Shown here one piece after another: positions 57,409 through 64,000 of a DNA stretch of 64,000 bases. Source of the stretch: Marinobacterium jannaschii DSM 6295 (lineage in GTDB: Bacteria > Pseudomonadota > Gammaproteobacteria > Pseudomonadales > Balneatricaceae); NCBI RefSeq assembly GCF_000620085.1, contig NZ_KK211064.1, forward strand, positions 294,272 to 358,271, written 5' to 3'. A program made the translations under genes and the position numbers. The notes beneath the pieces were generated by a model, which searched no databases, was not told the origin of the DNA, and saw nothing but the letters and a program-made list of their open reading frames with translations. Every line of letters begins with the position of its first letter. The stretch's first letter is position 1.

Positions 57409-58722
57409 ATGTTTAATATGCGTTTTATCTATATTGATTGTAGGGCTTTTCCTCTCCCGGGTTTATCGTTCAGACGCATCCTGGCGGCCACTACAATCGT
57501 CACTGTGGCAAGCCTTGGCAGTGGTTGTCAATCGCTACAAAAGCTGGACCGGGGCATCTACAGGGTCGCCGACAGTGTCAGTGAGACTGATCAGGTCACG
57601 GGCCGGCGCAGCCTCAGTTTTGCTGCTCGCAGCGAACAGATTGCACAGGGTAACAGTTATATCGAAAAGTTACTGGCTGCTGAGACTAAAGCCGGACGCC
57701 CGGTTGATGCTGCACTGGACAAAAAACAGTACCTGCGCCTGATCAGGGTATTTGACCGGGTGCATGCGGTCAGTCACCTGCGCCGTGAGCGCTGGCAGCC
57801 GGTATTGCTGGACCGGGACAGTTTCAACGCCTTTACCACCGGGGGGACCTATATAGTGGTACACCGGGGCCTGATGCAGCAGTTGCAGAGTGATGACGAG
57901 CTGGCGGCGGTGCTGGGGCATGAGATTGCGCATACGGTGGCAAACCATGTCTTCGAGCGTCAGAGTCATGTGCAGCTGAGCACGCTGGCCGGTTCCCGGT
58001 CTGCCCGACGGGGCAGCTATCAATCAGCCTTTACCCATGAAAACGAACGCGAGGCAGACCGGATCGGTATTCTCTACAGTGCTCTGGCTGGATTTGACCC
58101 ACTGGCCTCCAGCCGTATCTGGCAGCGTCAGTATATAAAGGAAGGTACAGGCCGGGCGCTGCGCTTCCATGACCACCCGGTCAATACTGAGCGTCAACAG
58201 GAGGCCGCCGCCGTTGGCCGAAAGGTAGCAGGCTATTACCGGGCCGGGCAGCAGAATCCGGCCTATCCGCAGTTATTACAAAGTAATGTGTTGTGGCGGC
58301 AAAGTCAGAGTGCGGCACCCGGTGAGGGCGGAGGGGTATCGGCATTGTTCGATACAGTGCTGGGGGCCTATGTTCAGCATCAGGTCGCGAAGCAGGAGGA
58401 GCGTCGCCAGGCGGCAGAAATCCGGCGAATCAAGGCGCTGGAAACACGATTGAAACAGCCACAGTTTAAAAAGGTTTCTGAACGACAACTCAAGGCCAGC
58501 TGGTATTACCAGGCGGGATCCCCTGAACTGCAAAGCGTGATCATGGGCCTGCTGGTAAAGCGCAATGAGCAGGTCGAGCGCTATATCGCCCATGTTCCGG
58601 GCCGGGTAACGGCTGGCCGGCGCTTTTCTGTGAGTTTCACATTGCCGGTCGGACTGACGGTTGATCAGCTGCAGCAGCTGCCGCTGAAGTTCTACCTGGA
58701 TGATGCCCGTCAGGTGCTCTAG
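57409..58722 (+). CDS. M48 family metalloprotease, probable lipoprotein
   Basis: 437 residues. Zinc site LGHEIAHTVANH near residue 170 and third ligand in ENEREADRIG near 210 are intact. The N-terminus has a membrane/signal segment ending SLGSGC, a weak lipobox. The protease core is similar to periplasmic BepA-type enzymes in outer membrane quality control, but the C-terminal 180 residues (helical, then a beta-rich end) carry no TPR that I recognise. Divergent from coaD. Confidence 0.85.
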   Translation: MFNMRFIYIDCRAFPLPGLSFRRILAATTIVTVASLGSGCQSLQKLDRGIYRVADSVSETDQVTGRRSLSFAARSEQIAQGNSYIEKLLAAETKAGRPVDAALDKKQYLRLIRVFDRVHAVSHLRRERWQPVLLDRDSFNAFTTGGTYIVVHRGLMQQLQSDDELAAVLGHEIAHTVANHVFERQSHVQLSTLAGSRSARRGSYQSAFTHENEREADRIGILYSALAGFDPLASSRIWQRQYIKEGTGRALRFHDHPVNTERQQEAAAVGRKVAGYYRAGQQNPAYPQLLQSNVLWRQSQSAAPGEGGGVSALFDTVLGAYVQHQVAKQEERRQAAEIRRIKALETRLKQPQFKKVSERQLKASWYYQAGSPELQSVIMGLLVKRNEQVERYIAHVPGRVTAGRRFSVSFTLPVGLTVDQLQQLPLKFYLDDARQVL

Positions 58723-58807
58723 CGGCAGGCATTGTTCAGCGCAGGCCATCTATCACCGCGGGCGGGCGTGGATGTTGCGGTGGTGTGCTGATGTCGATGA
58801 ACATTAT

Positions 58808-58861
58808 CCGCAATATTGCCTCACCGGCAGTAAGATATTTCTGTCGAAGGCAATATTGCGG
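58808..58861. promoter_or_regulatory. Twin palindromic sites upstream of the TetR gene
   Basis: The 10-bp palindrome GCAATATTGC occurs at 58810-58819 and 58850-58859, exactly 40 bases apart, and the flanks make the two a larger inverted repeat (CCGCAATATTGCC and its complement). Likely autoregulatory operators of the TetR protein whose gene starts at 58942. Confidence 0.65.
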
Positions 58862-58941
58862 AACGTATTACGGTAAAGTAGTCGCCTGTTTCTTAGACAG
58901 CATGTCGCTGTTGATCAGACAGGCTCAGGAGGAGTATCGAA

Positions 58942-59562
58942 ATGGCCCGGCGAACCAGGGAAGAAGCAGAGCAAACCCGACAGGCATTACTGGATTCAGC
59001 CCTACGCCTGTTTGCCGAGCAGGGGATTGGCCAGACCAGTCTGAAGCAGGTTGCCCAGCAAGCAGGAGTCACCCACGGGGCGCTGTACTGGCATTTCAGA
59101 AACCGCACCGATCTGGTGGCGGCACTTTATCAGGATGCGCGCTTGCCACTGGATGACCTTCATCTGGAGCAGCTGCAGTCCGCCAGTCAAAACGGGCTGG
59201 TAGCGCTGAAGGATTACCTGCTGAGCTGGATTGATCTGGTGTTGTCAGACCCGCATTGGAGACGGGTCTGGAGGGTGTTTCACCTGCAGTCCAGCGATCT
59301 GCCTGAGATCGAGGCACTGAAGCCGCAGCTGCGTGAGGAACGCGAGGAGTGGCTGGAACGCCTGCTTCAGCTGCTGAAAAAGGCCCGCAAACAGAAGCAG
59401 ATCAATGGTAAGCCGCGTAACCGCAAAGATACGCTGGCGAATGAACTCTGCCTGATGCTGGCCGGCCTGATCAGCAGTAATCTGCTGCTGTCAGAGATCG
59501 CCGCCGCAGGACCCTGTAACGATCAGGTGATCTCTACTTACCTGAAAGGGCTGGCGAAGTAG
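58942..59562 (+). CDS. TetR/AcrR family transcriptional regulator
   Basis: 206 residues. N-terminal helix-turn-helix (ALRLFAEQGIGQTSLKQVAQQAGVTHGALYWHFRNRTDLVAALY) of the AcrR type, GGAG ribosome site upstream, and a C-terminal ligand-binding helical domain. AcrR-type repressors usually control an adjacent pump, but none is next to this gene; the nearest RND operon is 27 kb away and has an unrelated palindrome upstream. Confidence 0.9.
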   Translation: MARRTREEAEQTRQALLDSALRLFAEQGIGQTSLKQVAQQAGVTHGALYWHFRNRTDLVAALYQDARLPLDDLHLEQLQSASQNGLVALKDYLLSWIDLVLSDPHWRRVWRVFHLQSSDLPEIEALKPQLREEREEWLERLLQLLKKARKQKQINGKPRNRKDTLANELCLMLAGLISSNLLLSEIAAAGPCNDQVISTYLKGLAK

Positions 59563-59586
59563 GCCAGCCCGTGCGGCACGCTTAAC

Positions 59587-59922
59587 TTATTTTACGCTGA
59601 CGTCATACCAGGGTGTTGGGTTGATCGGGCAGCGGTAGCGGAAACCATTACTGCTGATCTCCACTGTCGTACTGCGGCTTTCGCCTGGTTCCAGCGGGAA
59701 CATTTCCAGCCGCTCATGGGTTTTGGCATCCTGCAGCAGGAAGCCGACGACCTTCTTCGCTTTGTTAGTCACGACAAAGGTGTACTCACCGGGTTCCAGC
59801 CCGGCCAGCGTCTCCTCCGCAGCAAAGTAGCCGTTATATTCATCCAGATGGATCACTTTGGGGGTGGCCCAGGCAGAGGCCGCGCTCATCATCAATGCTA
59901 TGGCGATCAGTAGGTTTTTCAT
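59587..59922 (-). CDS. Small exported protein with cupredoxin-like features
   Basis: 111 residues. Signal peptide (LLIAIALMMSAASAWA, cleavage near 19). The mature part (GEYTFVVTNKAKKVVGFLL, then PLEPGESRSTTVEISSNGFRYRCPINPTPWY) has the strand order of cupredoxin-like proteins, but the His/Met ligands of a copper site are not there and only one cysteine is present. It may be a metal-free relative. Function unknown. Confidence 0.7.
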   Translation of the reverse strand: MKNLLIAIALMMSAASAWATPKVIHLDEYNGYFAAEETLAGLEPGEYTFVVTNKAKKVVGFLLQDAKTHERLEMFPLEPGESRSTTVEISSNGFRYRCPINPTPWYDVSVK

Positions 59923-60052
59923 CGGGTAGTCTCCTGTTGAACTGTAGAGACATTGTGCGCGGGCCAGCTTGTATCATCTATGATGATTAATCCAGAATAT
60001 ATGTCTGATCGTCTAGTGGCTGGGCGGATTCCTTTCCTTTAATCGGGCTTTT

Positions 60053-60985
60053 ATGATGTTTGACCTTCTCAGCGATATTCTTGCCAACCTGCGGTTCGAG
60101 GCCAGCAGCTATTTCTGCAGTGAGTTTTCCGGTCGCTGGGGAATCGCCGGAGGCAGTGGCTGTCATGGTGAGTTTCATATCCTGCTGCGTGGCCGGGCCT
60201 GGCTCAGTGTCGGCGGGGCTGAGCCGCAGGTACTGCAGGCGGGGGATATCGTGTTGTTGCCCCGTGGCAGGCAGCATACTCTGGCCGCCGAGCCCGGTGC
60301 GGCGCTGGTGGATGGAGCCACGCTGGTGTCTGAGTTGCAGGGCGGTGTTAATCGATTTTCCGGCCCGGAGGCGGATACCACCCTGATCTGTGGCCGTTTC
60401 CAGACCCGGCGCCTGCATCACCCTTTTCTCAATAGCCTGCCGGACATGATTCATATTGGCGAAGCTTCGTCACCGATGCTGAAGGCATTGCGGCATGTAG
60501 TGCAAACCCTGGCTGCGGAGTTACAGCTGCAGCCGATGGGCGCGGCGCTGGTGCGGGACCGGCTGACGGAAGTACTGATTATCCAGTTGCTGCGGATCTA
60601 TATTCTTGAACAGCAGCCCGGGGATTTTCTGGCGGCCTTGTCAGACCGCCAGATCAGTCGGGCACTGACACTGATGCACCGCGATATTACCCATCCCTGG
60701 ACCGTCGAGTTGCTGGGGCAGGAAGTGGGGATGTCCCGCTCGGCCTTCAGTGATCGTTTTCATCAGTTGGTGGGGGTGCCGCCGATGGGCTATCTGCTGA
60801 ACTGGCGTATGCAGCGGGCACAGGTCCTGCTGCAGGAGAGTGGTTGCAGTATGCTGGATATCGCGGAGCAGACCGGTTATGCCAGTGAGGCCTCATTTGG
60901 TAAGGCCTTTAAGCGGGTATATGGCATCTCGCCGGGACTGGTCAGGCGTCAGCATCTGGCTGACGGCGGTACAGCTGGTAGTTGA
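60053..60985 (+). CDS. AraC family regulator with cupin N-terminus
   Basis: 310 residues. N-terminal cupin (GGSGCHGEFHILLRGRAWLSVGG, QVLQAGDIVLLPRGRQHTL) and C-terminal double helix-turn-helix (WTVELLGQEVGMSRSAFSDRFHQLVGVPPMGYLLNWRM and IAEQTGYASEASFGKAFKRVYGISP). Divergent from the small exported protein gene, which may be its target. Its 3' end overlaps that of rsmD by 44 bases (convergent). Confidence 0.9.
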   Translation: MMFDLLSDILANLRFEASSYFCSEFSGRWGIAGGSGCHGEFHILLRGRAWLSVGGAEPQVLQAGDIVLLPRGRQHTLAAEPGAALVDGATLVSELQGGVNRFSGPEADTTLICGRFQTRRLHHPFLNSLPDMIHIGEASSPMLKALRHVVQTLAAELQLQPMGAALVRDRLTEVLIIQLLRIYILEQQPGDFLAALSDRQISRALTLMHRDITHPWTVELLGQEVGMSRSAFSDRFHQLVGVPPMGYLLNWRMQRAQVLLQESGCSMLDIAEQTGYASEASFGKAFKRVYGISPGLVRRQHLADGGTAGS

Positions 60986-61568
60986 CCTGTCCGGCTTGCT
61001 TCTGGCGGTGCGGCAGCCAATGGCTGGCAGCCTGGGCAGCGCCCGCTTCGCGTTCATTTTCCACATAGATCAGGGCATTCTCGCTGAGCAGCTGCTTTTG
61101 CTCCAACAGTGCGCAGCAGGGATTGACCAGTCCCTTACGAAATGGCGGATCCATAAATACGATATCGAACTGATCCGTCAGGTCGTCAGGCTGTTGTTCG
61201 AGCCAGTTGATCACCGAGGCCTGAATCACCTGCGCGTCGCTGCACTTCAGGGTGCTGAGGTTTTCCTTCAGCTGACGCACCACTTCGGGCGCCTGATCGA
61301 TAAACGTGACCGAGGCCGCACCGCGGGATAGCGCTTCCAGCCCCAGGGCGCCACTGCCGCTGAACAGGTCTAGGCAGCGGGCACCGGCAATATCAAACTG
61401 GAGCCAGTTAAACAGTGTTTCCCGTACCCGGTCCGGCGTCGGACGCAGTCCCACGATGGCGGCGAAGGGGACTTTGCGGCTGCGCCACTCGCCGCCGATA
61501 ATGCGCAGCATCTGGCGGCCCTGTGCTGGAGTTGAAGTGTTTGGGCGGCGATTCGGACGACGGGACAT
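60942..61568 (-). CDS. rsmD: 16S rRNA (guanine966-N2)-methyltransferase
   Basis: 208 residues from ATG 61568. LRIIGGEWRSRKVPF, GLRPTPDRVRETLFNWL, the SAM loop LDLFSGSGALGLEALSRGA and catalytic FMDPPF identify RsmD. It methylates G966 of 16S rRNA. A longer frame to 61604 would start inside the preceding gene's last codons. It follows the M16-like gene by 10 bases. Confidence 0.95.
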   Translation of the reverse strand: MSRRPNRRPNTSTPAQGRQMLRIIGGEWRSRKVPFAAIVGLRPTPDRVRETLFNWLQFDIAGARCLDLFSGSGALGLEALSRGAASVTFIDQAPEVVRQLKENLSTLKCSDAQVIQASVINWLEQQPDDLTDQFDIVFMDPPFRKGLVNPCCALLEQKQLLSENALIYVENEREAGAAQAASHWLPHRQKQAGQVNYQLYRRQPDADA

Positions 61569-61578
61569 GGTGTTTTGG

Positions 61579-62781
61579 CTATCTGTTGAGGGTTGGCGGC
61601 ACAAGGATGCTGATCTGACGCTCAGCTTGCAAGCCCTGACGGGCCAATTTCAGCAGATCATCTGCTGCTACCGCCTGTAGCTGGCCGACATACTGTTGCA
61701 GGCTCTCTGCCGGTAGGCGATAGAAGGCGATACTGCGCAGCGCTGCTGCCTGTTTGTCCGGCGTCTCCATCTTGCTCAGCCAGCCTTTGATCAGCTTATC
61801 CCGGCTCTGTTCCAGCCGTTCAGCTGTCAGTTGTTGTTGCAGCTTTGACAGTTTCCCCTGCGGGTCGCTGTCGCTGTGCAGGATCAGCAGCTGGTAACCC
61901 CGGTCTGCCAGCGCAGCCCAGCGCATACGGAACTCCAGCCCCATTCCGGCACCCTGCTGGCTCAGCAGGTCCTGCAGCAGCTGGGCGCTGATACGGTAAC
62001 GGGCAAACTCAGGACTCTGGCGTGGCGGAATCTGCATGCCTAAAGCCAGATGATAGCGCTTATCTGCCGCACTTTCCCTAAGCTGGCTCTGTAGTGCCGG
62101 CTGGGTTGCGGGAGCCAGCTCGGTGCGCGGGGGATAGTGCAGGCTTTGTGTCAGTTGCTCGATACCCGCTTCGAGATCCGGGCCACTGAGGACAAAGCGT
62201 GGCTGCTCGAACATCTGACTGAAGCGGTGGCTGAGGCGGCGTAGCGGATCGGCATCCGGGTTATCACTGAGCAGGTCAAAAAAGCGTGCCTGCAGGCGCG
62301 ATTCGGTATCCTGGCTGTTCAGATACTGCTTCGCCTTGAGGCGGGCAAAGGTGCTTTTCCAGTCCTGCCAGGCGACTGGTTGACCGAGGTGTTCCAGTAT
62401 GGCCGCGATATCCGGGATGTTCTGCTCCTCAGGCCAGCTCAGGTGCAGTTCCAGCCGGTCCTGATAGCGACTGAATTCGACACCCTGTCCGGGGGCCAGG
62501 GAGAGTCCTTGGGAGCGGGCCTGGAGAATCTGCAACATCAGCTGCTGCAATAGCTGATCATTGCTGCTGAGCGCAGTATGCGTCGGTAACAGCAGGTCCA
62601 GCTGGCGTCGCTCGCTGTCATATTCCAGCGTATAGAGCGCACTGTCGGGGTAGTGATCGACTTCAAAAAATACCGATTCGTTCCGGCTGCTGTACGTCAG
62701 CAGAAAGATGGCCAGCGCACTGCCGACAACCAGCAGGTTAAGGTAAGTACGATTAAAGAGTGGCTTATATTCTTCTGCCAT
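61579..62781 (-). CDS. M16-like protein without the zinc motif
   Basis: 400 residues with one N-terminal membrane helix (LNLLVVGSALAIFLLTYSS) and weak M16 peptidase C-terminal similarity (RYHLALGMQIPPRQSPEFARYRISAQLLQDLLSQQGAGMGLEFRMRW). The HxxEH zinc site is absent, so it cannot be a classical protease on its own. In Pseudomonas two M16 genes lie between rsmD and ftsY; here only this inactive-type one is found. Divergent from ftsY. Confidence 0.75.
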   Translation of the reverse strand: MAEEYKPLFNRTYLNLLVVGSALAIFLLTYSSRNESVFFEVDHYPDSALYTLEYDSERRQLDLLLPTHTALSSNDQLLQQLMLQILQARSQGLSLAPGQGVEFSRYQDRLELHLSWPEEQNIPDIAAILEHLGQPVAWQDWKSTFARLKAKQYLNSQDTESRLQARFFDLLSDNPDADPLRRLSHRFSQMFEQPRFVLSGPDLEAGIEQLTQSLHYPPRTELAPATQPALQSQLRESAADKRYHLALGMQIPPRQSPEFARYRISAQLLQDLLSQQGAGMGLEFRMRWAALADRGYQLLILHSDSDPQGKLSKLQQQLTAERLEQSRDKLIKGWLSKMETPDKQAAALRSIAFYRLPAESLQQYVGQLQAVAADDLLKLARQGLQAERQISILVPPTLNR

Positions 62782-63052
62782 GGTGCGATCGGATCCCTGG
62801 TTTCAGCCACCTCAGTGCTTCTCTGCTGCAGCGGAGTTGTGCTGCGGCCGTGGCAAGGTGGCTGCGCAAAACAGCGGTATGCAGCGATCGGTTACTTATC
62901 CGCATTAACTGCACTGTGTTAGTATACCCGGCTGCAATTTAAGGTATTCAATGACAGATTGCTACGGTTCCCGTCCCGGCAGTCTGAACATCCGGACGCT
63001 CGCCTGAATCGCGCCGAGCGCCGCTTATGACCAATAAGGTTAAAGGTAAATC

Positions 63053-64000
63053 ATGCTTAAAAAGCTGAAATCACTGTTTGGTGGTGCCGAGAAACAGGTA
63101 GAGAAGCCTGAATCCCCGGCACCGGAAAAGGAGGTCCAGCCGGAACCGGTGACACCGGCCCCTGCTGCCGAACCTGTAGTCGCAGACCCCCCCGCCGCTG
63201 AAGTGGCGACGCCTGCCGAGGAAAACGTCGCAGCCGCCGAGCCCGAACAGCCGGCTGTAAAAGCCGCCGAAATCCAGCCGACTGCTCCGGCTCCAGCTGC
63301 GGCAGAGCCTGCGCTTTCGCCGGTGGCTTCAGTCGAGCAGCCGAAAGAGAAGAAAGGCTTTTTCTCCCGGATCAAATCCGGCCTGAGCCGCACCAAAGCG
63401 AACCTGACTGAGCAACTCGGTAACCTGTTCCTTGGCGCTAAGGAGATCGACGATGATCTGCTGGAAGAGATTGAAACCCTGCTGCTGATGGCCGATGTCG
63501 GCGTTGAAGCAACCACCGATATTATCCAGCGCCTGACGGATAAGGTGCAGCGCAAGCAGCTGGGCGATGCTCAGGCTTTGCAGGCCGCCCTGCAGCAGGA
63601 GCTGCGTGATCTGTTGCAGACCGTCGAGCAGCCGCTGGAAGTGAAAACGAACGAAGGTCCCTATGTGATCCTGATGGTGGGCGTCAATGGCGTGGGTAAG
63701 ACCACCACCATCGGTAAGCTGGTGAAGCGCTTCCAGGATGAAGGCAAGTCGGTAATGCTGGCCGCGGGTGATACTTTCCGTGCGGCAGCTGTCGAGCAGC
63801 TGCAGGTCTGGGGAGAGCGCAATGATGTGCCGGTAGTAGCCCAGCACACCGGCGCCGACTCGGCCTCGGTAATTTTTGATGCGGTGCAGTCTGCTCAGGC
63901 TAAGGGGATCGATGTACTGATCGCAGATACCGCCGGCCGCCTGCAGAATAAGGACAACCTGATGCAGGAGCTGGAGAAGGTGGTGCGCGTGATGCAGAAG
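63053..64000 (+). CDS. ftsY: Signal recognition particle receptor FtsY (3' end outside window)
   Basis: 316 residues visible. An N-terminal proline/alanine/glutamate-rich A domain (about 15-95), then the N domain (KGFFSRIKSGLSRTKANLTEQL) and the G domain with P-loop VGVNGVGKTTTIGKL, AAGDTFRAAAVEQL and DTAGRLQNKDNLM. GTPase receptor for SRP at the inner membrane. The frame is open at the window edge. Confidence 0.96.
   Translation, partial: MLKKLKSLFGGAEKQVEKPESPAPEKEVQPEPVTPAPAAEPVVADPPAAEVATPAEENVAAAEPEQPAVKAAEIQPTAPAPAAAEPALSPVASVEQPKEKKGFFSRIKSGLSRTKANLTEQLGNLFLGAKEIDDDLLEEIETLLLMADVGVEATTDIIQRLTDKVQRKQLGDAQALQAALQQELRDLLQTVEQPLEVKTNEGPYVILMVGVNGVGKTTTIGKLVKRFQDEGKSVMLAAGDTFRAAAVEQLQVWGERNDVPVVAQHTGADSASVIFDAVQSAQAKGIDVLIADTAGRLQNKDNLMQELEKVVRVMQK

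Overview
The window reads as a single stretch of chromosome from a gammaproteobacterium. Protein style, gene order (hisB-hisH-hisF, mutY with yggX, hemB-ppk, oxyR-recG, ftsY with rsmD and coaD) and the TRAP transporter point to a marine, Oceanospirillales-like organism related to the Pseudomonas/Marinobacterium side of the class. That placement is inference from gene content; no rRNA is present. The DNA is moderately GC-rich and densely coded. The visible exception is the adhesin gene at 50.6-55.5 kb, which is clearly richer in A and T.

0-9.5 kb is mixed accessory and housekeeping content: a truncated LysR regulator divergent from a glutathione transferase; a two-gene operon of a thermostable-hemolysin-family protein and an acyl-adenylating enzyme, divergent from an enoyl-CoA hydratase; an HNH protein; three GNAT acetyltransferases; an Ogt-type DNA methyltransferase; a membrane-anchored glutaredoxin; and a second LysR regulator. 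9.5-17.1 kb is a complete TRAP dicarboxylate-type transport system with two binding proteins, read leftwards. It has a good sigma-54 promoter, two palindromic activator sites, a DctD-like activator and a sensor kinase whose frame is broken at a 7-base G/C run. 17.3-20.4 kb holds purEK, a tRNA-Phe gene with its promoter followed by tandem repeats built from copies of the tRNA 3' end, and yggX.

20.5-29.8 kb carries a large GGDEF-EAL protein lying between mutY and yggX, then asmA, then hisB-hisH-hisF with no hisA between hisH and hisF. 30-35 kb has a lipoprotein and an RND pump pair. 35-38.3 kb has two regulator/transporter pairs: Lrp with a LysE exporter, and a cysteine-rich COG2345-type regulator with an MFS pump and two near-identical operators. 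38.3-50.5 kb is mostly core: elbB, hemB-ppk, an amino-acid ABC importer, an NAD-dependent SDR protein, oxyR-recG and a DUF501 protein. 50.6-56.3 kb pairs a 1.6k-residue MshQ-like adhesin with a convergent CsgD-like biofilm regulator. 56.5-64 kb is the fdx-coaD ... rsmD-M16-ftsY neighbourhood, with accessory genes (M48 protease, TetR, small exported protein, AraC) between coaD and rsmD.

Points most worth following up: the tRNA-Phe tail repeats; the sigma-54 promoter with paired palindromes and the frameshifted kinase; the hemolysin-family/adenylate-forming pair with an altered A10 motif; the twin operators at 36.97-37.04 kb; the orphan MshQ-like adhesin beside a CsgD-like regulator; and the missing hisA.
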